Shown: positions 18,222-29,707, numbered from the stretch's first letter. The stretch is 64,000 nucleotides of DNA from Pseudomonas baltica (GCF_031880315.1 NZ_CP134771.1:4708501-4772500), one strand, 5' to 3'. Numbers and translations are program-made. The notes: generated by a model not told the origin, from the sequence alone.

Positions 18222-19004
18222 TCACTTCATCGAAGAGCGTGGCGCAACTGGCTGGTTGTCGTTGGAAATGGTCACTTCCACACGACGGTTCATGGCACGG
18301 CCCGAAGCGCTGTTGTTGTCCGCTACCGGGTACTCCTTGCCATAGCCCTGCGACACTACGCGAGATGGGTCGACGCCCATCTTCACCAGCGCCAGGCGCA
18401 CGGAACCGGCACGACGCTCGGACAGACTTTGGTTGTAGGCGGCGGAACCGGTGCTGTCGGTATAACCTTCGACAATCACTTTGCGATCGGGATTTTCTTG
18501 CAGGAACTGGGCAAGTTGGTTGACGTTGACCAGACCGCTCGATTTCAGATCGGCTTTGTTCAGGTCGAACAGCACATCACCGAAGGTCACCAGGGTGCCG
18601 CGGTCAGTCTGCTTGGCATTCAGGCTTTGCTGCAGCTTCTTGATCTGCGCATCGCGGTTGTCCAGTTGCGCCTGAGCACGCTTGGCGGCAGAGTTTTTCA
18701 GCTCTTCTTCAGCCGAGCGCAGGGCGATGGTTTCTTTCGCCACTTCTACGCGCTGGTTGGCGAGGTAAGAGATCTGCGTGACCTTTTTCTCGTCATCCTT
18801 GTTGCGGAAGGCCTGGTCAGCCTTGTCCAGCCACTCCGAGGCGTCCTTGGTTTCCAGGGCGGCCAACGTGCTGGATTTAGGGTTGCTTTGCAGCCCGGAG
18901 AAGTTGGTGCGGGCTTGCTCTAGCTCGGCGTTGGGTTGCGTGGAGCAGGCGGCCAGGCCGACGCTCAGGGCCAGCAGGGCAGGGATCATCAATTGCTTGC
19001 GCAT
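18222..19004 (-). CDS. lptF: LptF-like OmpA-family outer-membrane lipoprotein
   Basis: A 260-residue lipoprotein with signal peptide and lipobox LAAC (Cys20). The helical middle (about 30-130) is DUF4398-like and the OmpA peptidoglycan-binding domain lies at about 140-250 (LFDLNKADLKSSG, VEGYTDSTGSAAYNQSLSER, NRRVEV). It should anchor the outer membrane to peptidoglycan. The neighbour upstream is another DUF4398 lipoprotein, 51 bp away, as with PA3692-PA3691 of P. aeruginosa. There lptF depends on the sigma factor AlgU. A matching promoter is seen upstream of the pair here. Confidence 0.9.
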   Translation of the reverse strand: MRKQLMIPALLALSVGLAACSTQPNAELEQARTNFSGLQSNPKSSTLAALETKDASEWLDKADQAFRNKDDEKKVTQISYLANQRVEVAKETIALRSAEEELKNSAAKRAQAQLDNRDAQIKKLQQSLNAKQTDRGTLVTFGDVLFDLNKADLKSSGLVNVNQLAQFLQENPDRKVIVEGYTDSTGSAAYNQSLSERRAGSVRLALVKMGVDPSRVVSQGYGKEYPVADNNSASGRAMNRRVEVTISNDNQPVAPRSSMK

Positions 19005-19055
19005 AGCGGTAGTCCTTTTATCAATTCTCGATGCGATGTCGAATCAGTGCAGCGC

Positions 19056-19466
19056 TTACTGAGCGGGCTGCTGGAGGTTGTACTGACCTTCCTTGCGGAT
19101 GTCCTGTACGCCCTGATTGGCATCCTGAACGGCTTTCTGAGCTTTCACGGCCTGGGCCTTGCGCTCGGCGACGCGGGCATCCCATTCGGCCTGTTCGGCG
19201 TAAACCTTGGCCTGTTCGTAGTTTTCATCGTGCATGGCCAGTTCGGCCTGCTTGAACTTGTCCTGGGCGGACTTGGTTTCTACCGCGGCGTATTCAGTGC
19301 CGCCAGCGCTGACTGCGCTGTTGACCGCTGATTGTGCCAGCGCGTATTGCTCGGTGGGCGGGTTACCGGCGCAACCGGCCAGGATCAAGCTCGAACCCAG
19401 CGCCAGGGCAGCCAGCTTGAGCCCGCGCAGTTGAGGAAAAGCAGTGACGGCAGGACGGGTCTTCAT
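19056..19466 (-). CDS. DUF4398 lipoprotein, first gene of the lptF operon
   Basis: A 136-residue lipoprotein: basic N-terminus, hydrophobic stretch LKLAALALGSSLILAGC, lipid-modified Cys32. The mature part is almost all helix rich in Ala, Glu, Gln and Lys (FKQAELAMHDENYEQAKVYA), typical of DUF4398, a coiled-coil periplasmic domain of unknown function. The ATG at 19466 has GGAG 9 nt upstream; an ATG five codons earlier (19481) is also usable. It precedes lptF by 51 bp without a terminator and should be co-transcribed with it. Confidence 0.85.
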   Translation of the reverse strand: MKTRPAVTAFPQLRGLKLAALALGSSLILAGCAGNPPTEQYALAQSAVNSAVSAGGTEYAAVETKSAQDKFKQAELAMHDENYEQAKVYAEQAEWDARVAERKAQAVKAQKAVQDANQGVQDIRKEGQYNLQQPAQ

Positions 19467-19582
19467 GATTTTCAACTCCATAGGAAAACTCCCAAAACAA
19501 CGAATATCCATGACAGCGGCGGACCTGCTGCGCCTGTTGTGGGCGTCATGCCAAGGTGCCTTTTTCTGCAATGGCTAAACTT

Positions 19583-19610
19583 TGGGACTCAAGGGATTTT
19601 TGAATAGTTC
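19583..19610 (-). promoter_or_regulatory. Candidate AlgU (sigma-22) promoter for the DUF4398-lptF operon
   Basis: Read on the minus strand: GAACTA, a 17-nt spacer, then TCCCA. The AlgU consensus is GAACTT, 16-17 nt, TCtgA. Five of six bases of the -35 and the fixed TC..A of the -10 match. The expected transcript start is about 100 bp before the DUF4398 start codon. AlgU control of lptF is known in P. aeruginosa. Confidence 0.5.
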
Positions 19611-19818
19611 AGAAAAATTCCGATCGGAAGTAATTCTGGTGCTGAACGGCTGACGCAGATCAACGGGCGGCCCATGGATTCCTGCGGGAGCGAAGCTTGC
19701 GCATCCGGCAGCGATGGGGGCGGCACAGCCTGCACCTGCGCAAGCAGGCTGGACCCCTGTTGGCACTGATTGCCGCTTCACGAGCGGAGCTCTTTTTCCC
19801 GCAGGATTGCAGCATTTT
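19611..19818. other. Intergenic stretch with degenerate REP-like sequence
   Basis: No convincing gene is present in this part of the gap. Near 19681-19760 there are stretches such as CCTGCGGGAGCGAAGCTTGC and CCTGCGCAAGCAGG that resemble decayed REP units but do not form one clean palindrome. The low-complexity peptide that could be read here on the minus strand (Cys/Ala/Gly-rich) looks like translated repeat, not a gene. Confidence 0.4.
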
Positions 19819-20148
19819 TCAATCCGGGGCGGTGAGATCCTGCAAGCGCTGACGTGACAGCGCCAGGAATCGCGGGGTAGCGCCGACGTCTTCGTACAGC
19901 GGGTCGCCTTCCTCGTCAGTGGCGATCACCTAGGTGCCCTTGACGTAGGGGAAGCTGGCTTCGAGCTCCTCCAAGGCGGCGCCGATCAATTCGCCGAGCA
20001 GTTCTTCAGGATGATGCTTGGGGTACATCTCGGTCAGCGCCGCCAGGCGGGCGGCCGACTCGACGTCTAGATGGATGTTGTAGCCGGTGTCGGTCAGGCG
20101 GCCTTTGGCACTTTCTTCCCAGTGTTGCGCGAGCTCGCGAATTTTCAT
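19819..20148 (-). pseudogene. Small conserved protein interrupted by an in-frame TAG
   Basis: The ATG at 20148 (GAGG 5 nt upstream) opens a 72-codon frame, MKIRELAQHWEESAKGRL through ASFPYVKGT, ending at TAG (19930-19932). The same frame continues without a break for 36 more codons (VIATDEEGDPLYEDVGATPR, then FLALSRQRLQDL) to TGA at 19819-19821. The continuation has normal acidic/hydrophobic protein composition and the density of coding DNA in this genome. A single C-to-T change (CAG to TAG) would explain it. A related small gene lies near ppc in P. aeruginosa, from memory. The 72-residue product may still be made; function unknown. Confidence 0.75.
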
Positions 20149-20342
20149 GTGGACCTCATCAGGCGGCGGGTTCCCCATCCGGTTCGATGCACTCTTGTAA
20201 GAATGCATGACGATGGGCACTCTAGGGTTTAGAGCGGCGCGCGGGCTGATTGTTCACCTTCGGCGTAACGCCTGACCTGTTCTTTACCTCTGAATCAACG
20301 CCTGTAACCCCCGACAACAATGCCAAGACACGGAGAGTACGG

Positions 20343-23911
<3,569 letters not shown>

Positions 23912-23930
23912 TTGCAGGGATGTATTGATA

Positions 23931-23953
23931 ACGGCCCGCTTGCGGGCCGTTTC
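23931..23953 (+). terminator. Terminator after adk
   Basis: ACGGCCCGC (23931-23939) and GCGGGCCGT (23942-23950) form a 9-bp perfect stem followed by TTCGCGTTT. The T run is short and broken. A TATAAT box at 23959-23964 directly after it is a possible -10 for tsaB, without a clear -35. Confidence 0.7.
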
Positions 23954-24011
23954 GCGTTTATAATGCCGCTCCTTTTTTCGCCCGCCCGCTTGTATAGCAT
24001 AGAGATTGCCG

Positions 24012-24686
24012 ATGACCACCTTGTTGGCCCTGGATACCGCCACCGAAGCCTGTTCCGTTGCCGTGTTGCATGATGGCAAGGTGCTGAGCCATTACGAAGT
24101 GATCCCGCGTCTGCATGCCCAGAAGCTGCTACCGATGATCAAGCAGATCATGGCCGACATCGGCGCGCCGCTGTCGGCCATCGATGCGATCGCCTTTGGT
24201 CGTGGCCCTGGGGCTTTCACCGGGGTGCGTATCGCCATCGGCGTGGTGCAGGGCCTGGCATTCGGGCTCGATCGCCCAGTATTGCCGGTGTCCAACCTGG
24301 CGGTGCTGGCCCAAGGTGCCCTTCGGGTACAAGGCGCAGCGCAAGTGGCAGCTGCCATCGATGCCCGCATGGACGAGGTGTACTGGGGTTGCTACGCGGC
24401 AGTCGAAGGTGAAATGCGCCTGCAGGGCGAAGAGGCGGTGCTCGCCCCTGAGCAGGTGGCGTTGCCCGATGCCGCCAGTGGCCATTGGTTCGGTGCGGGC
24501 ACCGGGTGGGGCTATGCCGAGCGGCTGGCAGTCAAGCCCGACGCATTCGATGCCGGCGCCTTGCCCCATGCTCAGGACTTGCTGACCTTGGCGCGTTTCG
24601 CCTGGGCGCGCGGCGAGGCAGTGCCGGCCGATCTGGCGCAGCCGGTATATCTGCGTGACAAGGTGGCGACGCCAAAGGCGCGTTGA
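24012..24686 (+). CDS. tsaB: TsaB, tRNA threonylcarbamoyladenosine biosynthesis subunit
   Basis: A 224-residue ASKHA-fold protein, non-catalytic partner of TsaD in making t6A37 on tRNAs that read ANN codons. It begins TTLLALDTATEACSVAVLHD, then HAQKLLPMIK and IAFGRGPGAFTGVRIAIGV, the usual TsaB landmarks. The metal-binding HxxxH of TsaD is absent, as expected. The ATG at 24012 has GAGA upstream; a TTG two codons earlier (24006) is an alternative. The adk-tsaB neighbourhood matches P. aeruginosa PA3686-PA3685. Confidence 0.93.
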   Translation: MTTLLALDTATEACSVAVLHDGKVLSHYEVIPRLHAQKLLPMIKQIMADIGAPLSAIDAIAFGRGPGAFTGVRIAIGVVQGLAFGLDRPVLPVSNLAVLAQGALRVQGAAQVAAAIDARMDEVYWGCYAAVEGEMRLQGEEAVLAPEQVALPDAASGHWFGAGTGWGYAERLAVKPDAFDAGALPHAQDLLTLARFAWARGEAVPADLAQPVYLRDKVATPKAR

Positions 24687-24714
24687 CTCCAGCAGGATTT
24701 GCGCTGGACTGTCC

Positions 24715-24894
24715 TGCCTCTTCGCGGGCAAGCCTTGCTCCCACCGGGTTGATCGATCTTGAGTCGTGAGCCTGTGGGAGATTCCATGGTGCCGGGCAAG
24801 CAGAACGGCCTCTTCGCGGGCAAGCTTTGCTCTCACGGGTGTACGGCTCGGGTGCGGCATTGCACTGTGGGAGCAAGGCTTGCCCGCGAAGGCG
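24715..24894. repeat. Cluster of REP-type palindromic repeats
   Basis: Three or four units: GCCTCTTCGCGGGCAAGCCT with TGCTCCCAC (24716-24744), a decayed inverse near 24771-24800, a forward unit with CTTTGCTCTCAC (24808-24836), and the inverse GTGGGAGCAAGGCTTGCCCG (24867-24886) with CGAAGGC after it. This is the largest cluster in the window and fills most of the 405-bp gap after tsaB. Confidence 0.85.
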
Positions 24895-24992
24895 CCAGTC
24901 GCTTTATCGCAAAAAGTGCTATCAGGAAGCTCGCATCCACGCCCGAATCATGTATTTCATCGGGCTAATGTGACTTCTGGCAAACCTTTTGC

Positions 24993-25024
24993 GATAACTG
25001 TGGTCTAGTTATCACCTGGGTGAT
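24993..25024. promoter_or_regulatory. Two interlocking palindromes upstream of the 25092 gene
   Basis: GATAACT (24993-24999) and AGTTATC (25007-25013) are perfect inverted repeats with a 7-nt spacer. ATCACC (25011-25016) and GGTGAT (25019-25024) form a second perfect pair. They share 25011-25013 and lie about 70 bp before the next start codon. The arrangement suits a dimeric regulator or alternative RNA stems; no family is recognised. Confidence 0.45.
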
Positions 25025-25091
25025 TGCACCGCTGTTGCCGTGCCGTTAAATTGCCATCATTGTAGTCAAGAATCTGCATTGAGTCCGACCT

Positions 25092-25382
25092 ATGCGCATA
25101 GATGGTCTTTCCTCTCGTTCGTACCCTGTGAAGCGCAAGCCTCGCAAGGCGATCGCGCGCGTCGACGATAACGACGACGGGATCGAAGGCGAGGCAGAGT
25201 TCATCGCTCAGGAAGCCCCCCGCTCGCGCAGCTCGAGCAACACCCTGCCTGCGCGCCAGCAGGACATGATTTTCCCGCGTTCCATGAGTACTCGCGTGGC
25301 TCACGCCTTGACCAGCTACCTGACCACCTCGAGCTTCGTCGAGTGGGACATGGAAGTCCTGGGGCTCGACGTTCACATTTGA
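25092..25382 (+). CDS. Conserved small hypothetical protein
   Basis: A 96-residue protein not recognised as any characterised family. It is basic at the N-terminus (SSRSYPVKRKPRKAIARVDD), then has a polar, serine-rich stretch, then a more ordered C-terminus (RVAHALTSYLTTSSFVEWDM). No signal peptide or membrane segment. The stop codon overlaps the probable TTG start of the DUF72 gene, so the two are likely coupled. I believe similar small proteins are found next to tsaB in other pseudomonads, but could not check. Two palindromes lie upstream. Confidence 0.7.
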   Translation: MRIDGLSSRSYPVKRKPRKAIARVDDNDDGIEGEAEFIAQEAPRSRSSSNTLPARQQDMIFPRSMSTRVAHALTSYLTTSSFVEWDMEVLGLDVHI

Positions 25383-26248
25383 GCCTGCCGCCGCTTCCCT
25401 ACTTCATCGGTTGCCCGTCCTGGAGTGAAAACGCCTGGCGCGAATACCTGTACCCACAGGATGCCAAGGCGAGTGACTACCTCAGTCTTTATGCGCAGGT
25501 ATTCAATGCGGTCGAAGGCAATACCACTTTTTACGCGCGCCCTGCCGAGTCTACCGTGGCCCGGTGGGCACAGTGCATGCCGGCGCATTTCCGTTTTACC
25601 GCCAAGTTTCCCCGGGACATCAGCCACGGGGGCGACTTGCGCGAACAGATTGCCAATGCCGAGACCTTCAAGCAGTTGCTCAAGCCCTTGGGTGAAAGGG
25701 TCGCCCCCTTGTGGTTGCAGCTTCCTGCGACCTTCGGCCCCGATCAGCTCGGTGCCTTGGCGATGTTCCTCGACGAGTTGCAGGGTGCCGTTGCTGTAGA
25801 GGTTCGCCATCGCGCATTCTTTGCCAAGGGTGATGAAGAGCGTCTGCTCAATCACCTGCTCGCCGACCGAGGTGTCGAGCGCATTTGCCTCGATCCGCGG
25901 GCGCTGTTCAGCTGTGAATCCCGCGACCCCGCCGTGCTGCACGCGCAATCGAAAAAGCCCCGGGTACCGCCGCGACCTGCTGCATTCAGTCAGCATCCAC
26001 AGGTGCGCTTTATCGGCCATCCGCAATTAGAGGCCAACGAGCAATTCTTGACGCCGTGGGTGGAAAAGATAGCCGCCTGGATCGAAGAGGGACGGGCGCC
26101 GTATATCTTCCTGCACACCTCGGACAATGTGCTGGCGCCGGCATTGGCCCAGCGTTTTCACGCGCGTCTGATGGAACGTTTGCCGGGCTTGCCGGCCTTA
26201 TCTGTAATAGACAGAGCGCCGCCGGTCGAGCAGTTGGGGCTACTCTGA
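25379..26248 (+). CDS. DUF72 family protein (YecE-like TIM barrel)
   Basis: A 289-residue protein of the DUF72/YecE family. The typical opening (PYFIGCPSWSENAWREYLYP), the NAVEGNTTFYARP element, and FRFTAKFPRDISH are all visible; later AVEVRHRAFF matches the barrel's conserved strand. The biochemical role of the family is not established. The TTG at 25379-25381 overlaps the preceding stop and fits family N-termini; a GTG at 25343 would add 12 residues unlike the family. No strong ribosome site precedes TTG, consistent with coupling to the upstream gene. Confidence 0.85.
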   Translation: MSLPPLPYFIGCPSWSENAWREYLYPQDAKASDYLSLYAQVFNAVEGNTTFYARPAESTVARWAQCMPAHFRFTAKFPRDISHGGDLREQIANAETFKQLLKPLGERVAPLWLQLPATFGPDQLGALAMFLDELQGAVAVEVRHRAFFAKGDEERLLNHLLADRGVERICLDPRALFSCESRDPAVLHAQSKKPRVPPRPAAFSQHPQVRFIGHPQLEANEQFLTPWVEKIAAWIEEGRAPYIFLHTSDNVLAPALAQRFHARLMERLPGLPALSVIDRAPPVEQLGLL

Positions 26249-26280
26249 ATTCGCTGTTTCCCGCCGCTGGAGTCACCACC

Positions 26281-27108
26281 ATGGACGTTCGAACCTTGAG
26301 GGCAGAAGCTTTCAAAGCGCTGCATGCGCGCGAGGGCGCCTTTGTGATTCCCAATCCCTGGGATGCCGGGTCTGCCAAATTGCTCGCCAGCCTGGGTTTC
26401 GAAGCCTTGGCCACCACCAGCGCCGGTCTTGCCTATTCCAAGGGGCGGCCGGATGGCGAAGGGCGGTTGTCCCGTGAAGACACGCTGCTCAATGCTCTGT
26501 CGATCGTCGATGCCACCGCGTTGCCGGTCGCGGCCGACCTCGAGAACGGCTTTAGCGACGATCCCGAAAGCTGCGCCCAGATCATCACCGATGCGGCGGG
26601 TGTGGGCCTGGTAGGTGGTTCCATCGAGGATGCCACTGGGCGCGCCCAGGACCCGATCTACTCCATAGGCGTCGCCGTCGAGCGCATCGCAGCGGCCGTG
26701 GCGGCAGCGCGGCAGTTGCCGTATGCGTTCACGCTGACCGCAAGGGCAGAGAATTTTCTGCACGGGCGCGTGGATCTGGACGACACCATTCGCCGGTTGC
26801 AGGCCTATGCCGACGCCGGGGCCGATGTGCTTTACGCGCCAGGCTTGCGCACCCGCGAGCAGATCGTGGCTGTGGTTCAGGCACTGGCGCCCAAGCCGAT
26901 CAATATTCTGATGGGCCTGGGCGGTGTCGATTTCAGCGTGGCGCAACTGGCCGAAATGGGCGTCAAACGCATCAGCGTCGGTTCTTCCCTGGCGCGCTGT
27001 GCCTACGGCGCCTTGTATAACGCCGCGTTGGAAATTCGCGAGGGCACCTTCGGTTATGCCGAGCAGGCGATGCCGTTCGATCAGCTCAACGGCCTGTTCA
27101 ATCGCTGA
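26281..27108 (+). CDS. Isocitrate lyase/PEP mutase superfamily enzyme
   Basis: A 275-residue TIM-barrel enzyme of the ICL/PEPM superfamily. Landmarks are FVIPNPWDAGSAKLL (the usual small-acid binding loop), PVAADLENGF (metal-binding acids) and VGGSIEDATG. Members cleave or form C-C or P-C bonds (2-methylisocitrate lyase, oxaloacetate decarboxylase, PEP mutase). Short single-domain proteins of this kind in Pseudomonas have not been firmly assigned, and the substrate is open. The ATG at 26281 has GGAG upstream. The next gene begins 6 bp after the stop, so the pair is probably one transcript with the DUF72 gene. Confidence 0.85.
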   Translation: MDVRTLRAEAFKALHAREGAFVIPNPWDAGSAKLLASLGFEALATTSAGLAYSKGRPDGEGRLSREDTLLNALSIVDATALPVAADLENGFSDDPESCAQIITDAAGVGLVGGSIEDATGRAQDPIYSIGVAVERIAAAVAAARQLPYAFTLTARAENFLHGRVDLDDTIRRLQAYADAGADVLYAPGLRTREQIVAVVQALAPKPINILMGLGGVDFSVAQLAEMGVKRISVGSSLARCAYGALYNAALEIREGTFGYAEQAMPFDQLNGLFNR

Positions 27109-27114
27109 GTCGCC

Positions 27115-27804
27115 GTGAAGGTATTACTGCTGTTGGTACTGCTGATCGCAGGTGCGGCCCTGGCGTATTGGCGCGGGTGGGTTCAGGTTCCGTCAGCATG
27201 GGATCCGTGGGCGTCGCTGGATGTTCGAGACACGCCGAACTGGCTCACGTCCTACAAACTGTCGAGGCTGCAGAACGATCGGGCTCTGTGCGATCAAGCG
27301 CTGGCCACCTCAGGCCTGCGCTATAGCCGCCAGGCCGATTCTGCGGCGACCGCCAAGTGTCCTTTGCAAAACGTGATCCGCGTGCAGGGCGGCGACGTGG
27401 CGCTGAGCAGCAGTTTCGTCGCCAGTTGCCCACTGGCCGTGGCATTGGCGCTGTTCGAACGCCATCAGTTGCAACCGGCGGCGCAGCAGATGTTCGGTCA
27501 GCCTGTCGCGCAGATCGACCACCTTGGCAGCTTTGCCTGCCGTAATGTCTACAACCGCAGCAGTGGTCGCTTGAGTCAGCATGCGAGCGCCAACGCTTTG
27601 GATGTTGCCGGTTTTCGCCTGGCGGACGGTCGGCGCATCAGCGTGCTGGCTGATTGGGCTGGGGGAGGAGACAAGGCATTGTTCCTGCGTCAGATCAGCC
27701 GCGGCGCCTGCCGTAGCTTCAATACGGTGCTGGGCCCGGAGTACAATGCGGCGCACCGTAATCACTTGCATCTGGACATGGGTAGTTGGTCCATTTGTCG
27801 CTGA
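27115..27804 (+). CDS. Extensin-like C-terminal domain protein
   Basis: A 229-residue exported or membrane-anchored protein: an N-terminal hydrophobic segment (VLLLLVLLIAGAALAYW) and then an extensin-like domain. The domain is related to D-Ala-D-Ala/LAS peptidases: RLSQHASANALDVAGF supplies the first His/Asp metal ligands and NHLHLDMG the second histidine. Six cysteines in the mature part may form disulfides. A cell-wall peptidase role is plausible but unproven. The start is GTG at 27115. Confidence 0.83.
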   Translation: MKVLLLLVLLIAGAALAYWRGWVQVPSAWDPWASLDVRDTPNWLTSYKLSRLQNDRALCDQALATSGLRYSRQADSAATAKCPLQNVIRVQGGDVALSSSFVASCPLAVALALFERHQLQPAAQQMFGQPVAQIDHLGSFACRNVYNRSSGRLSQHASANALDVAGFRLADGRRISVLADWAGGGDKALFLRQISRGACRSFNTVLGPEYNAAHRNHLHLDMGSWSICR

Positions 27805-27985
27805 TTTTTCAAGGGTTTGTGCTGCTGAGTGGGAAGTGTCAGGATTGTGTAATGTTTGTATCAAACCATTGCCTGAACCGCACTCGGCACCCTTTATTGT
27901 GTCTGATGTTGTGACGATCACCGCCAGGCGATCGTTGCCGACCAGCGTCGCTGGTTCGTGCTATTCAGCGGTCCAGGAGGCCGCC

Positions 27986-28462
27986 ATGACGTATCGACGA
28001 ATCCTTTTGATTGTAGCCCTGAGTGTGTTGACCAGTGCGTGCGTGCCCTATGACGGAGGCAGCTACTACCAGCAAACAGAAGTCTACAGTTCCGACCGCG
28101 CTTACTACGGTCCCGAATATTCCACCGGGTATTACTACTCCCGTCCCGCGCCGCGTTACTACGTGGTGCCGCAGCCGCGCTACTACGCGCCGCCTCCCCA
28201 TTACCGTCCACCACCTGCGCCAGGCTGGGGCGGCGGCGGGAGAGGGCCAGGCCCAGGCTGGGGCGGCGGTGGGCACGGTCCGGGCCCAGGCTGGGGTGGC
28301 GGTGGGCACGGTCCGGGCCCAGGTTGGGGTGGTGGGCGTCCGGGCGGCCCAGGCGGTGGTGATCATCGCCCGCCACCGCCCGGCAACGGCGGCGGCCATG
28401 GTGGTGACCATCGGGGTGGTGGCGGCCACGATCGAGGTGGTAATGGACCGGGTCGGCGTTAG
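27986..28462 (+). CDS. Proline/glycine/tyrosine-rich small lipoprotein with tandem repeats
   Basis: A 158-residue protein. AGGAGG precedes the ATG at 27986. Signal peptide and lipobox LTSAC (Cys19) predict a lipoprotein. The mature part is first Tyr/Pro-rich (YYSRPAPRYYVVPQPRYYAP), then three copies of an 11-residue GWGGGG-HGPGP unit (about residues 80-112), ending in Gly/His-rich repeats (GGGHGGDHRGGGGHDRGG). The histidines could bind metal. It resembles low-complexity surface lipoproteins of Pseudomonas but has no known function. Confidence 0.75.
   Translation: MTYRRILLIVALSVLTSACVPYDGGSYYQQTEVYSSDRAYYGPEYSTGYYYSRPAPRYYVVPQPRYYAPPPHYRPPPAPGWGGGGRGPGPGWGGGGHGPGPGWGGGGHGPGPGWGGGRPGGPGGGDHRPPPPGNGGGHGGDHRGGGGHDRGGNGPGRR
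28223..28336 (+). repeat. 33-bp tandem repeat inside the glycine-rich lipoprotein gene
   Basis: Units begin at 28223, 28256 and 28289, with a shortened fourth at 28322. Each starts GGCTGGGG or GGTTGGGG and encodes GWGGG. The second and third units are nearly identical. The period is a multiple of three, so copy-number change would lengthen or shorten the protein without a frameshift. Confidence 0.85.
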
Positions 28463-28487
28463 CTCCTGATTCAGCGTTGTCGCTGCT

Positions 28488-28567
28488 GGCCTCTTCGCAG
28501 GCAAGCCTTGCTCCCACAAGGGTGAGTCGTTCATTCGTGGGAGCAGGGCTTGCTCGCGAAGGGGCCC
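28488..28567. repeat. REP-type inverted repeat pair
   Basis: GGCCTCTTCGCAGGCAAGCC with TTGCTCCCACA (28488-28519) is followed by the inverse GTGGGAGCAGGGCTTGCTCG with CGAAGGGGCCC (28537-28567). The pair lies between the convergent lipoprotein and ECH_2 hydrolase genes and may replace a terminator. Confidence 0.85.
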
Positions 28568-28588
28568 GCCAGGCATGCATAACTTTAC

Positions 28589-29707
28589 CTACGAACCGAT
28601 TTCGGCCAGGTCCGCCAGCGGATGGCGGCCTTCCCAGACCTTGCTGAAATGCGCATCCACCACCGCCTGAGGAATGGCCGCCACGTCCGGCCAGTGCCAG
28701 CGTGGGTTTTTATCTTTGTCGATCAACTGCGCCCGCACCCCCTCGCTGAACTCCGGATGGCGGCAGCAGTTCAGGCTCATGGTGTATTCCATGCGCAGCA
28801 CCTGCGCCAACGACATCAAACGCCCACGCTCGAATTGCTGCCAGATCAGGTGCACCGTCAGCGGGCAGCCTTCAGCCATGGTCTTGGCCGCGCGGGCGAT
28901 CAACGGGTCGCGGTCATCGCGCAGCTGGCTGACTGCGCGCCAGGCCCCGACCGGGTCGACTACATCGAGCGACTCGTCGATGCGCTCGCGCCGTGCCAGC
29001 CATTGCCCGGCGGGGAGGCTCGCGACGGCTTCCGCCTGCAACGCCTTGAGCAAGCTGTTGAGCTGGATCGCGGACTGTTCCTGCCAGTTGAGCTGCAACA
29101 GGCCGTCGATCAGCGCGTCGAGTTGTTCCTCGCCCAGGAAGCGATCGGCCAGCCCCAGATCAAGCGCGTCACGGGCATTGATGTGGGCGCCGGTCATGGC
29201 CAGGAACAACCCCAGCTTGCCCGGCAGTTGCGACAGGAACCATGTGGCGCCGACGTCCGGGTACAAGCCGATGGTCACCTCCGGCATTGCCAGGCGACTG
29301 CTCGGGGTCACGATGCGCACGTTACTGCCTTGCAGCAACCCCATCCCACCGCCGAGCACGTAGCCATGGCCCCAGCACAGCAGCGGCTTGGGGAACGTGT
29401 GCAGTTGATAGTCCAGCGCATATTCGGCGGTAAAGAACTGCGCCGCCAGTGGCGGGACTTCACCGGGATGCGAGCGGCAGGCCTCGACCAGGCTGCGCAC
29501 CTCGCCACCGGCACAAAAGGCCTTGGCGCCGTTGCCGCGCAGCACCACACAGGCAATGTTGGCATCGTCGGCCCAGTCCTTGAGGCGTGCACTCAGGGCC
29601 TGGATCATCGGCAGCGACAAGGCATTCAGGGATTTTTCCGCGTCCAGGGTGGCGACGCCGATGCGGGCGCCGTCTACTCCCGTCAATTCTTCGAAGTGCA
29701 AATTCAT
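28589..29707 (-). CDS. Enoyl-CoA hydratase/isomerase family protein, 3-hydroxyisobutyryl-CoA hydrolase type
   Basis: A 372-residue crotonase-fold enzyme of the ECH_2/HIBCH subfamily. CVVLRGNGAKAFCAGGEVR carries the oxyanion loop, GYVLGGGMGLLQGSNVRI the second oxyanion segment, and AMPEVTIGLYPDVGATWFLS the conserved Glu/Asp region. The C-terminal KDKNPRWHWPDV pattern is characteristic of HIBCH-like proteins rather than true hydratases. It likely hydrolyses a branched 3-hydroxyacyl-CoA, as in valine breakdown; the absence of other valine genes nearby leaves this open. It is divergent from ung with 129 bp between them. Confidence 0.87.
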   Translation of the reverse strand: MNLHFEELTGVDGARIGVATLDAEKSLNALSLPMIQALSARLKDWADDANIACVVLRGNGAKAFCAGGEVRSLVEACRSHPGEVPPLAAQFFTAEYALDYQLHTFPKPLLCWGHGYVLGGGMGLLQGSNVRIVTPSSRLAMPEVTIGLYPDVGATWFLSQLPGKLGLFLAMTGAHINARDALDLGLADRFLGEEQLDALIDGLLQLNWQEQSAIQLNSLLKALQAEAVASLPAGQWLARRERIDESLDVVDPVGAWRAVSQLRDDRDPLIARAAKTMAEGCPLTVHLIWQQFERGRLMSLAQVLRMEYTMSLNCCRHPEFSEGVRAQLIDKDKNPRWHWPDVAAIPQAVVDAHFSKVWEGRHPLADLAEIGS

